Positions 26,657 through 33,518 of a stretch of 39,946 nt of DNA are shown one piece after another. The notes below the pieces were generated by a model. The model saw only the letters and a program-made list of their open reading frames with translations. It was not told where the DNA came from and did no database searches. The DNA is from Bacteroidaceae bacterium (GTDB lineage Bacteria; Bacteroidota; Bacteroidia; Bacteroidales; Bacteroidaceae). Position 1 is the stretch's first letter, and each line of letters starts with the position of its first letter. The translations under genes were made by a program, and so were the position numbers. The DNA is taken from positions 1 through 39,946 of the forward strand of contig JABUUA010000002.1 of assembly GCA_021443405.1 (NCBI GenBank). Reading direction: 5' to 3'.

Positions 26657-26973
26657 GTCAATTGCTGGCGCGCATATCGCAATGCGGGTTTGCAGAGACG
26701 CATACATATAAAAGGCGTTCTAAGACGCTTGACTTCCTTAAAACGAGAATGTCGCAACCTCTCAAGTATATCCTGGAAGTGAAGCAACTAAGGATGTCCC
26801 TTGGGGTGTATTTACATACATCCCACTTTTGGCTAACTATTGTAGGCGGTCTGAAGTGGATGTTGTACATACATGTCGTGGGGTGTCGCGTTGCTCGTTT
26901 CAGGTATATAGGGCAATGCGACAGCCTTCGTTTTATGAAGCGGGTGACAAAGATGGCTCCACGACTCTTTTTT
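26657..26973 (+). ncRNA. Candidate structured non-coding RNA (about 315 nt)
   Basis: This stretch has a promoter box at 26645-26652 and ends in a U-run (26968-26973). It folds into several stems: 26682-26686 with 26699-26703; 26715-26718 with 26725-26728; a long imperfect hairpin with 26806-26828 pairing to 26854-26874 (about 20 bp, two bulges, one mismatch); and a closing 9-bp stem 26875-26883 with 26957-26965 that encloses a 10-bp stem (26885-26894 with 26913-26922) and a small hairpin (26926-26929 with 26937-26940). The closing stem is followed by TCTTTTTT. The overlapping open frame (26650-27030) has no protein character. Promoter plus multi-stem fold plus terminator argue for a stand-alone RNA. 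It could belong to a known Bacteroidales RNA family such as Bacteroidales-1/6S-like; I cannot confirm that by eye. The ends do not pair as in a simple 6S rod. Confidence 0.6.
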
Positions 26974-27001
26974 GTATGCTTTCCTTACGTTATTAACCTT
27001 G
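26972..27001 (+). promoter_or_regulatory. Promoter of the membrane-protein/UbiA gene set
   Basis: TTG (26972-26974), 19 nt, TAACCTTG (26994-27001) fits the Bacteroidetes consensus with one mismatch in the -7 box. It begins at the end of the upstream RNA's terminator and lies 40 nt before the ATG at 27041. Confidence 0.6.
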
Positions 27002-27040
27002 CATTTGGAGCAGTGCAGCAAACATTATAAGATAGAAGCT

Positions 27041-28378
27041 ATGCATGCGTTGTTCAGAAAGAATTGGGTACAGATAGTTAATACAATTCTTGGCTTGCGA
27101 TTATTATTGTATATGTCATTGTTAGTCTTAAACATGATTCCTTCTGTAAAATTACCATGGCAGACACATCCTTTTCCTTTGCAAAGTTTCTTTTATCACA
27201 CCGAATTCCTAATCAGTTATAGAGGAGGGTATGTAAGGAGAGGTTTGCTGGGAGAATTGCTTTACTTACTTGCAACAAAATTAAACGTTGATATTCAATA
27301 TGTCATTGTCGCGCTTATCTGGGTTGCGTTCCTTGGCTTTGGGTATATCTTTTACCGTTTGTTGCGCAAAAACAGCGTAAGTTGGTGGATAATACCACTT
27401 AGTTATACTTTCTTTGGTGCAGACTTTATTCGCAAGGACTATTTGTGCATGCTCTTTGTTGTATCCATTATATATTTACTGAACAAGGACAGTCTAAATC
27501 GGTGGGCCAAATACATAATGATATGTATTTTATCAGTCGTTCTCTATAATCTGCATGAGGCATTCTTTTTTGTCATAGGTCCTTTCACGGCGTATTATTT
27601 GCTGTTCAAGGATAAAACCTTTGCTTCTTTGGGCGCCCGACTACTATTACAAATACCACTATGGGCCAGTTTTCTCATCCTCCTTGAGCATCATGGTGAT
27701 ATTTCAACAGCATTAGCAATACAGAATTCTTGGCACGAATTGTACCCAAAGCAGATACCATTTATTACCGAGGCAGCATGTGAAATGACATCTCCTCTAT
27801 CGAATTCAATAACTGCACTGGGGTGGGATACGTTTGAAACCCTTACGACACATCTTACAAGAACCTATTTGCACAATGATGGGTATCTGGCAATACCAGA
27901 ACCCCCAGGGTACCTGATAATGCCGATATTCTATTTGTTGATGATGTTCTTATATAGTTATAGCCCATACGTATTCAACGCAAACCAGAAATTATGTAAC
28001 CAACGGAACATTGCATCATTCTTGCTTATTGTTCTTTTTATATTCGCGTCTATGCTTCCCCTTTACTGCGGACTTTCATGTGACACCCAACGTCTTTGTA
28101 TGTATTGGTCTATGACTTCCTTGTCTATCTTATTTATAATGGGACAGGAGAAAGTTGGCGAGATGTTTCCGTCTACACTAAAAAGATTCTCCGAGAAGGT
28201 CGTAGTTGGGATGAACAATATCGTAAAACATCCTAAAGCTGCATGCATATTTATTATGTTATTTGTTGGAGCTCCAGTATGCACATATACCCTCCAACAA
28301 TTCTTTTCCCAAAGTGCATTTGCTTCATTTTTTTACCTTCCTTATGTATGGCTTAGGGATGGCACGAACTTGCTTTAA
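27041..28378 (+). CDS. Polytopic membrane protein, possible GT-C-type glycosyltransferase
   Basis: The protein has 445 residues from the ATG at 27041, chosen because it lies just after the promoter; an upstream in-frame ATG at 26972 would start inside the promoter. It has about ten hydrophobic segments. A polar YRGGYVRRGLLGE motif (about 60-72) follows the first helix, and an IRKDY motif lies at about 130. Charged residues at the ends of membrane helices, as in these motifs, are common in GT-C sugar transferases and polymerases, but no family was recognised. The gene looks clearly more AT-rich than both neighbours, suggesting recent transfer. It heads a set with a polyprenyl-phosphate phosphoribosyltransferase, a HAD phosphatase and a small flippase-like protein, so use of a lipid-linked sugar is a reasonable inference. 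Confidence 0.8.
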   Translation: MHALFRKNWVQIVNTILGLRLLLYMSLLVLNMIPSVKLPWQTHPFPLQSFFYHTEFLISYRGGYVRRGLLGELLYLLATKLNVDIQYVIVALIWVAFLGFGYIFYRLLRKNSVSWWIIPLSYTFFGADFIRKDYLCMLFVVSIIYLLNKDSLNRWAKYIMICILSVVLYNLHEAFFFVIGPFTAYYLLFKDKTFASLGARLLLQIPLWASFLILLEHHGDISTALAIQNSWHELYPKQIPFITEAACEMTSPLSNSITALGWDTFETLTTHLTRTYLHNDGYLAIPEPPGYLIMPIFYLLMMFLYSYSPYVFNANQKLCNQRNIASFLLIVLFIFASMLPLYCGLSCDTQRLCMYWSMTSLSILFIMGQEKVGEMFPSTLKRFSEKVVVGMNNIVKHPKAACIFIMLFVGAPVCTYTLQQFFSQSAFASFFYLPYVWLRDGTNLL

Positions 28379-28399
28379 TATGAACTGTACAGATTCCTC

Positions 28400-29278
28400 A
28401 TGAAGAACTTGTTACAATTACTCCGCCCCCATCAATGGGTGAAGAACGTATTTGTCTTTCTGCCTTTATTCTTCAACGGTCAGTTTGGCAACGTTCGGCT
28501 GCTCGTGCAGTGCGGGTGGGCATTTATGGCCTACTGCTGTGCGGCAAGCGCGATATATTGTTTCAATGACATTTGGGACGTGGAGGCAGACCGGAAGCAT
28601 TACAAGAAGTGCTTGCGGCCCATCGCCTCTGGCGCTGTCAGCAAGACGTCGGCTTATGTGCTTATGGGCTTTATGATTCTGCTGGCCGTAGGGATCGCAA
28701 CGATGTTGTGCGGGACAGGCAGATGGTGGGTGCTGGCCGTCGTTCTGTTCTATTTCTGTTTGAACATTGCCTATTGCGTATGGTTGAAGCGCATTGCGCT
28801 CATCGACGTTTTTGTGATTGCGCTTGGTTTTGTGCTGCGAGTGATAACTGGTGGTGTGGCAACGGGCGTGTGGCTTTCTCATTGGATTCTGATTATGACT
28901 TTTTTGCTCGCGCTATTCCTTGCCTTTGCAAAGCGCCGCGACGATGTGGTGCTTTACGAAGAATCGGGAGTGCTGGCACGCAACAACATCGCTCGCTACA
29001 ATCTGAGCTTCATGAATCAAGCCATAACAATTGTCGCCACCATATCGTTGGTCGCCTACATCATGTACACCATCTCGCCGGAGGTCGTGCAACGGTTCGA
29101 CTCACCGTTCGTTTATTCCACGTCCATCTTTGTGCTGTTGGGCATACTGCGTTTCCTGCAACTTACGATAGTGGACTTGCGCAGCGGCTCGCCCACGAAA
29201 GTGTTGCTCAGCGACCGCTTCCTGCAATGTTGCATCATAGGATGGGTGCTTACCTTCATCCTTATTATATATGTATGA
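28400..29278 (+). CDS. UbiA-family polyprenyl-phosphate phosphoribosyltransferase
   Basis: The 292-residue polytopic membrane protein begins LLRPHQWVKNVFVFLPLFF and has the Asp-rich site NDIWDVEADRKH (56-67) followed by RPIASG. The second conserved region reads AKRRDDV...LARNNIARYNLSFM. This layout matches the Rv3806c-type decaprenyl-phosphate 5-phosphoribosyltransferases, which move phosphoribose from PRPP to a lipid phosphate, rather than the ubiquinone or menaquinone prenyltransferases. The start is 21 nt after the membrane-protein gene and the stop overlaps the extended HAD frame. Together with the downstream HAD phosphatase it would give polyprenyl-phosphoribose. The DprE1/DprE2 epimerase genes that make arabinose are not nearby. 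Confidence 0.88.
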   Translation: MKNLLQLLRPHQWVKNVFVFLPLFFNGQFGNVRLLVQCGWAFMAYCCAASAIYCFNDIWDVEADRKHYKKCLRPIASGAVSKTSAYVLMGFMILLAVGIATMLCGTGRWWVLAVVLFYFCLNIAYCVWLKRIALIDVFVIALGFVLRVITGGVATGVWLSHWILIMTFLLALFLAFAKRRDDVVLYEESGVLARNNIARYNLSFMNQAITIVATISLVAYIMYTISPEVVQRFDSPFVYSTSIFVLLGILRFLQLTIVDLRSGSPTKVLLSDRFLQCCIIGWVLTFILIIYV

Positions 29279-29288
29279 GGAGTTGTTT

Positions 29289-29891
29289 ATGAAGAACAGC
29301 AAAACGGTGTGCGCATTCGACTTCGACGGGACATTGACCACCAAAGATACGCTGCTGGAGTTTATCCGATACGCAAAAGGAAATCTATCCTTTGTGGTGG
29401 GATTCTCGCTGTTCACGCCCTTGTTCATACTGATGAAACTCAACGTGATGCCCAACTGGAAGGTGAAGCAATGGTTGTTTTCGTGGTATTTCAAGGGGAT
29501 GCGACTGGATGATTTTAACGACGTGTGCAAACGATTTGCGCTGGACAAGAGCTCACTGCTGCGCCCTTGCGGCATGCAGTGTGTAACGAAGGCCATCGAC
29601 ACAGGGGCGGCCGTCGTGATAGTGTCGGCCAGCATCGACAACTGGGTGACACCCTTCTTCAAAGGCTTGCCCGTTGCTGTGTGCGGAACGAGCGTAGAAG
29701 TGGCCGACGGCCGATTGACAGGACGCTTTTCGTCGCCCAACTGCTACGGCGAGGAGAAAGTGCGACGACTGCTTGCGCTACATCCCGACCGCACGTCTTA
29801 TGGGTTGATTGCCTATGGGGATAGCGATGGCGACAAGGCACTTTTATCATTTGCAGACGAAGTATATTACAAACCGTTTCGGTCATGTTGA
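29289..29891 (+). CDS. HAD-superfamily phosphatase (HAD-IB type)
   Basis: The 200-residue enzyme has all four HAD motifs: D11-F-D13-G-T, S113/S115 in IVSAS, Lys157, and GDSDGD with Asp178/Asp182. Residues 35-60 are hydrophobic and could touch the membrane. The start at 29289 (MKNSKTVCAFDFDGT) was preferred over the in-frame ATG at 29271, which overlaps the previous stop. Its place next to the UbiA enzyme suggests it removes the 5-phosphate from polyprenyl-phosphoribose-5-phosphate; HAD and UbiA domains are fused in some bacteria. The stop overlaps the next gene by 7 nt. Confidence 0.85.
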   Translation: MKNSKTVCAFDFDGTLTTKDTLLEFIRYAKGNLSFVVGFSLFTPLFILMKLNVMPNWKVKQWLFSWYFKGMRLDDFNDVCKRFALDKSSLLRPCGMQCVTKAIDTGAAVVIVSASIDNWVTPFFKGLPVAVCGTSVEVADGRLTGRFSSPNCYGEEKVRRLLALHPDRTSYGLIAYGDSDGDKALLSFADEVYYKPFRSC

Positions 29892-30238
29892 AGTATATTA
29901 TAGCACTTATCAGTATTTTGTTGGGGTCTATGGCCCAATACTTCTTGAAAGTAGGCATGTCCCACCTGCCGCAGAGCGTTTCCTTATCCGATAAAGCACT
30001 CTATGCACTCACGTCATTAGACGTATGGATAGGGCTGGCATGCTACGGGTTGAGCATGTTGTTTTGGTTGTATGTGCTTTCCCTGATGGAGTTAAGCAAG
30101 GCATATCCGCTTGTGAGTTTGGGTTATGTGTTCACACTCGCCATCGGCTATTATCTCTTGCACGAACCTGTCAACGTCTGGCGACTAGTGGGCATCGGCT
30201 TGATAGTAGCAGGCGTTTGTTTTATTGCAAAGTCGTAA
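29885..30238 (+). CDS. SMR/EamA-type small membrane transporter, ArnE-like
   Basis: The 117-residue protein has four transmembrane helices (about 2-17, 42-65, 71-90, 96-114) and the EamA/SMR-like end ELSKAYPLVSLGYVFTLAIG...HEPVNVWRLVGIGLIVAGV. This is the layout of ArnE/ArnF subunits that flip undecaprenyl-phosphate-aminoarabinose and of small multidrug transporters. It overlaps the HAD gene by 7 nt, so it is tightly coupled to the lipid-sugar genes. A flippase for the lipid-linked pentose is the more likely role here. A single gene means a homodimer, or that a partner is elsewhere. Confidence 0.8.
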   Translation: MLKYIIALISILLGSMAQYFLKVGMSHLPQSVSLSDKALYALTSLDVWIGLACYGLSMLFWLYVLSLMELSKAYPLVSLGYVFTLAIGYYLLHEPVNVWRLVGIGLIVAGVCFIAKS

Positions 30239-30345
30239 TGCCCCATCGACCTTTAGAACACAAAACGAATCATCGCGCACTTTTCGTCCAACGGCAGAGA
30301 GAGCGTCTCCCACACAAGGCGACGCAGTAAATTTCGGTACAAACT

Positions 30346-30376
30346 TTTGGTTTTACCAAAATAAGCCGTATCTTTG
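30346..30376 (+). promoter_or_regulatory. Promoter of the inositol-lipid operon with overlapping palindrome
   Basis: TTTG (30346-30349), exactly 19 nt, TATCTTTG (30369-30376) is a full Bacteroidetes consensus. A perfect inverted repeat, TTTTGGT (30345-30351) with ACCAAAA (30355-30361), covers the -33 box, where a repressor could block RNA polymerase. The ATG of the first gene follows 32 nt after the -7 box. The remaining spacer from 30239 holds no gene. Confidence 0.8.
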
Positions 30377-30407
30377 CATATCTATTTAGTATTATTCGCG
30401 CGCAAGC

Positions 30408-30902
30408 ATGACGCAAGATAAAATCCGCAAGACCGACGTGGCATTGGTCACCACACTGGGCGCAGGTTTCTGGCCGTGGGGGCCCGGCACCGCAGGAGCT
30501 GCCGTCGGCGTGCTGTTCTGGTGGGTGGGCGCCCTCCTGTTCCCCTACTCCACTGTATGGTGGGGCACGCTCGCAGCTATTGTCCTTGTCAACACTTTTT
30601 CCGTTCCCGCCATCAACCGCATCGAGCGTCATTGGGGCGAAGACCCCAGTCGTGTGGTCATCGACGAGACGGTGGGCGTCTGGATTTGCCTGCTCGGCGT
30701 ACCGGCCACCATGGAGTGGTACTATATCCTTGCCGCGTTCCTGCTGTTCCGTTTCTTCGACATCCTCAAGCCTTTCGGCATTCGCAAGATGGAGGCGTTC
30801 CCCGGAGGATGGGGCGTGATGCTGGACGATATTCTGTCGGGCATCTACGGCCTCGTCGTGCTACTGGCGGCGCAGGTCGTTCTTCTTTGGTTCGCCAACT
30901 GA
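30408..30902 (+). CDS. PgpA-family lipid phosphatase (likely phosphatidylinositol-phosphate phosphatase)
   Basis: The 164-residue membrane enzyme has the PgpA signatures: GPGTAGAAVG (26-34 region), VVIDETVGVWI (Asp86, Glu87) and FRFFDILKPFGIRKMEAFPGGWG (114-136) followed by MLDD (Asp140, Asp141). PgpA proteins dephosphorylate phosphatidylglycerol-phosphate. Beside a CDP-alcohol phosphatidyltransferase and an AUR1-like protein, the likely substrate here is phosphatidylinositol-phosphate. It is the first gene of a four-gene operon with 7-nt and shorter junctions. Confidence 0.9.
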   Translation: MTQDKIRKTDVALVTTLGAGFWPWGPGTAGAAVGVLFWWVGALLFPYSTVWWGTLAAIVLVNTFSVPAINRIERHWGEDPSRVVIDETVGVWICLLGVPATMEWYYILAAFLLFRFFDILKPFGIRKMEAFPGGWGVMLDDILSGIYGLVVLLAAQVVLLWFAN

Positions 30903-30909
30903 TTACATT

Positions 30910-31338
30910 ATGGGAAAGACGCTCCGACAATTAGGCAAGGCACAGCTTTCGGCGGCGACAGCCACGGCGCTCGACTATGCGGTCACGGCCTTTTTGTTTC
31001 GTTTCGTTGGTTTTTCCTATGGCGCCAGCACCCTATGCGGCACGGCATCAGGCGGACTGCTCAACTGCGCCATCAATTACTACTGGACCTTCTCGGGCAA
31101 CAATGTGCGCAAGCGCAACGTACTGTTCAAGTACCTCGTCACGTGGTTGGTAAGCATTGTGCTGAACACCGAAGGCACGGTGTGGATGACAGCTCTGCTG
31201 GAGCACACGGGCATGCCGGCGGGGTTGTCCACACTGATGACCGCCCGCATCATCGTGTCCGTGCTGGTCGCTGTGCTGTGGAACTTCCTTGCGCAGAAAT
31301 TTTTTGTCTATCGCAGAATCAACATCAAAAAACAATAG
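30910..31338 (+). CDS. GtrA-like membrane protein
   Basis: The 142-residue protein has four hydrophobic segments and the GtrA pattern: an N-terminal helix with ATALDYAVTAFLF, LLNCAINYYWTF in the middle, and WNFLAQKFFVYRR near the end. GtrA proteins are thought to flip lipid-linked sugars. It starts 7 nt after the PgpA-like gene and ends 4 nt before the phosphatidyltransferase ATG, so it likely moves a lipid of this pathway; the substrate is unknown. Confidence 0.88.
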   Translation: MGKTLRQLGKAQLSAATATALDYAVTAFLFRFVGFSYGASTLCGTASGGLLNCAINYYWTFSGNNVRKRNVLFKYLVTWLVSIVLNTEGTVWMTALLEHTGMPAGLSTLMTARIIVSVLVAVLWNFLAQKFFVYRRINIKKQ

Positions 31339-31342
31339 CCCT

Positions 31343-32002
31343 ATGGCAAACTTTTACTCAGTTCTTCGCGACGGCATCCAGAAAGCCGTGTACGTGCTCA
31401 TCGACAAGCCCATCGCCTTGGCCGTGAAGATAGGCCTTACGCCCAACGGCATCACCACCCTTGGTCTGCTGGGCAACATACTGGCGGCCGGACTTTTCGT
31501 GCTGGCCACGCTCTACCCCGAACATCAGTACGCCTTCATCGGTTGGGGCGGTGCCACCATCCTCCTCTCCAGCATCATGGACATGGTGGACGGGCGCATG
31601 GCACGCACCTGCGACCTGTGTTCCACGTTCGGTGCTTTCTACGACTCGGTGCTCGACCGCTATTGCGAACTGCTCACCCTTGCCGGCATCGTTTACTATT
31701 TCTTTGCGGTCGGAGAGGAATGGATGGCTCTGGTCACCCTGCTCTCGCTCATCGGCAGCATCATGGTGAGCTATGTCCGTGCTCGCGCCGAAGGTTTGGG
31801 CATTGAATGCAAAGTGGGCCTCATGCAACGTCCCGAGCGCGTGGTGCTCACTTGCTTAGGTGCTGTGCTCTGCGGCGCGCTGGCACCGGTGGTTCCCTTC
31901 CACCCTCTTTGGCTTCTCGTCACGCCGCAAATCATCATCGCTGTGCTGGCTAACATCACAGCCTTCCACCGTATTCTCCACGTAGGCAAGCAGTGCTCAT
32001 GA
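31343..32002 (+). CDS. CDP-alcohol phosphatidyltransferase, likely phosphatidylinositol-phosphate synthase
   Basis: The 219-residue membrane enzyme has the full CDP-OH-P motif: D80-x2-D83-G84-x2-A87-R88-x8-G97-x3-D101-x3-D105. The start is ATG 31343 (MANFYSVLRDGIQKAVY), since an earlier in-frame ATG lies inside the GtrA gene. These enzymes join CDP-diacylglycerol to an alcohol. The sequence context with a PgpA phosphatase and an AUR1-like enzyme points to inositol-1-phosphate as acceptor, giving PI-phosphate. A PGP synthase is the alternative but does not explain the AUR1-like neighbour. The stop overlaps the next ATG (ATGA). Confidence 0.88.
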   Translation: MANFYSVLRDGIQKAVYVLIDKPIALAVKIGLTPNGITTLGLLGNILAAGLFVLATLYPEHQYAFIGWGGATILLSSIMDMVDGRMARTCDLCSTFGAFYDSVLDRYCELLTLAGIVYYFFAVGEEWMALVTLLSLIGSIMVSYVRARAEGLGIECKVGLMQRPERVVLTCLGAVLCGALAPVVPFHPLWLLVTPQIIIAVLANITAFHRILHVGKQCS

Positions 32003-32802
32003 AGCGATTCATACTAAGTCTCATCGGGGTGTTCGCCCCCATCCTCCTCTACGCCGTGCTCTACTTTGCCATGGGACTATGGCCGAGTTGCAACATGCCC
32101 CACATCGACGTGCGCGAACTCTACGAAGCTGAGAAGGCCATCTTTGGCATTGCCACAGAAGCGGGCACGCAGACGCCCGGCGAATGGTTTGCCGAGCACA
32201 CCTACCCCCTCGCCGACTTGTACGCCGGTTTCTCCTATCTTTGCTGGGTGCCACTGCCGGTTCTCTTCGCCTTTGTCCTGTTCTTCCGCGAAGAACGGCC
32301 CCTTGCCTTCCGTTTCATGATGGCGTTCTTAGTGGTGAACCTCATCGGATTCGCAGGCTATTACCTCCATCCCGCGGCGCCGCCATGGTATGTGATGCAG
32401 CACGGCTTCGAGGTCATCAAGGGAACGCCCGGCAATGCGGCGGGCCTCATCCGCTTCGACGAACTGGTGGGCATCCCCGTGTTCCAGAGCATCTATACGG
32501 GCAACAGCAACGTGTTCGCCGCCGTGCCCTCGCTGCATTCCGCCTATCTCCCCATCACCCTCTTCTATGCCTTGAAGAGCCGCCACGCCCGTGGCTGGCT
32601 GCCCATCATCGTGGTGGTGATGTTCGGAATCTGGTTTGCCGCCGTGTATTCTGCCCATCATTATTGCATCGACGTCCTGTTGGGCATTCTCACGGCCCTA
32701 TTTGGCGTCATTCTCTTTGAAAAAGGTTTCAAAAGTCGCACCGGGAAGGCCCTTTTCCAACGCTACGCCGACTTTTTTGCATTAAAAGCACGAAAAAAGT
32801 GA
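31999..32802 (+). CDS. AUR1/Ipt1-like PAP2-superfamily protein, likely inositol-phosphoceramide synthase
   Basis: The 267-residue polytopic membrane protein has the AUR1-like signature YLHPAAPPWY (about 122-131), then AAVPSLHSAY with His180, and SAHHYCIDVLLG with His221 and Asp225. These are the catalytic His and Asp of inositol-phosphoceramide synthases, which move phosphoinositol from PI to ceramide. The ATG at 31999 overlaps the upstream stop by 4 nt; a GTG at 31993 is possible. It closes the operon. Bacteroidales make sphingolipids, so a ceramide acceptor is plausible; a generic PAP2 phosphatase is less likely given the AUR1 motifs. Confidence 0.88.
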   Translation: MKRFILSLIGVFAPILLYAVLYFAMGLWPSCNMPHIDVRELYEAEKAIFGIATEAGTQTPGEWFAEHTYPLADLYAGFSYLCWVPLPVLFAFVLFFREERPLAFRFMMAFLVVNLIGFAGYYLHPAAPPWYVMQHGFEVIKGTPGNAAGLIRFDELVGIPVFQSIYTGNSNVFAAVPSLHSAYLPITLFYALKSRHARGWLPIIVVVMFGIWFAAVYSAHHYCIDVLLGILTALFGVILFEKGFKSRTGKALFQRYADFFALKARKK

Positions 32803-32820
32803 ATTTTATTTAAGATTTCT

Positions 32821-32851
32821 TTTGCGTATAAAGAAAAAATGTGTAACTTTG
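32821..32851 (+). promoter_or_regulatory. Promoter of the candidate small RNA
   Basis: TTTG (32821-32824), 19 nt, TAACTTTG (32844-32851) is a perfect Bacteroidetes promoter. It begins 19 nt after the AUR1-like stop and has no coding sequence on its strand downstream, so it appears to serve an RNA. Confidence 0.8.
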
Positions 32852-32857
32852 CAGTAC

Positions 32858-32957
32858 CACTAATATGACATCGGACGTTTCTACTGTCGATGTTAATTTT
32901 TTACTGTCGTTATAATGTACTACTGTACTGGCTCGGGAGAGCCGGTACAGTTTTTTT
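32858..32957 (+). ncRNA. Candidate small RNA (about 100 nt)
   Basis: The start is inferred about 7 nt after the -7 box, and the end is the T-run of the terminator hairpin. Near the 5' end ACATC-G-GAC (about 32868-32876) pairs with GTC-GATGT, giving a first hairpin, and the heptamer ACTGTCG occurs twice in the single-stranded middle (around 32883 and 32903). No start codon with a meaningful frame is present. A consensus promoter and a 13-bp terminator only 100 nt apart with nothing coded between them argue for a trans-acting RNA. Its target is unknown. Confidence 0.65.
32922..32957 (+). terminator. Intrinsic terminator of the candidate small RNA
   Basis: A 13-bp stem (32922-32934 with 32939-32951, one G-U pair, tetraloop GGGA) is directly followed by a run of T to 32957. 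It is also the first terminator after the inositol-lipid operon and could end that transcript too. Confidence 0.93.
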
Positions 32958-33460
32958 ATGCACCCGCTCCGTCGCCCCAGTCATCCACGGAACCCGGGCA
33001 AGACTTCCAGTTGACAAAATGTCAAAACGCAGGTGGCTCAAAACAGCCGTAAAATAAAATTTCGTCCAGCCGCCCGCTTCTGCGCAACGCCAGCGCGGGA
33101 TATTGTTCGTTGATAATAAGGCGATTGAGAATCTTCATCCCGAGAAAAGGTTGTAAAACCGCCGGAAAATCGGGAAAAACATACGGTCGAATGAGCCAAT
33201 TCGTCCAGACGAATTGCAACATTCATATAGAAGAATCGTCAAAGACAACCGCATGACCCATGCCGGGTCACCGCGGAAACCGTTTTTGGCCCTCCAGATG
33301 ACCTCATACAGTCATCCGTTCATTCTATTTCACTCGAAATTTCGTCTGAAATCCGTCGGCAAAAAGAAAGCGGAACCGCACGAGCGCGCGTAAAGTGAAA
33401 GCAAAAGGCGAGATTCGGCGACCGTCTGGTTATGGGCAATTACATAACAGAACATAAACG
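32958..33460. other. Intergenic region without a clear gene
   Basis: About 500 nt lie between the small RNA and the lipoprotein terminator. I see no convincing gene: two overlapping minus-strand frames of 62-66 codons (33022-33226) lack a promoter and recognisable features. It does hold several perfect inverted repeats: TTGACA/TGTCAA (33011-33025), CAATTCGTC/GACGAATTG (33197-33216) and CGAAATTTCG (33335-33344). The string TTCGTCCAG occurs twice (33061, 33200). It may be a dispersed intergenic repeat. Confidence 0.4.
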
Positions 33461-33500
33461 AAAAATGACCTTAAAGACCACGAGGGTCCTTAAGGCCATT
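33461..33500 (-). terminator. Terminator of the lipoprotein gene
   Basis: A 16-bp stem (33464-33479 with 33485-33500, 5-nt loop) is followed on the minus strand by a T-run (33465-33461). Two of the pairs are G-U only when read from the minus strand and A-C mismatches on the plus strand, which fixes the direction of transcription. It lies 18 nt after the stop. Confidence 0.9.
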
Positions 33501-33518
33501 ATAGATTCGATGCGCGGA

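Noticed and set aside
26770..26796. TCCTGGAAGTGAAGCAACTAAGG resembles the SRP RNA (4.5S) loop region when shortened to TCC.GGAAG.GAAGCA
   Set aside because: The 5' partner strand does not form the SRP helix 8 pairing, and the overall fold differs. It was left as a chance similarity until tested with the SRP model.
26650..27030. Plus-strand frame of 126 codons upstream of the membrane protein
   Set aside because: It covers the structured RNA and its terminator. The composition is not protein-like and the frame overlaps the next promoter and gene.
28573..29292. Plus-strand frame of 239 codons inside the UbiA gene
   Set aside because: It is an alternative frame of a clear UbiA-family protein, rich in Arg/His/Cys with no motif.
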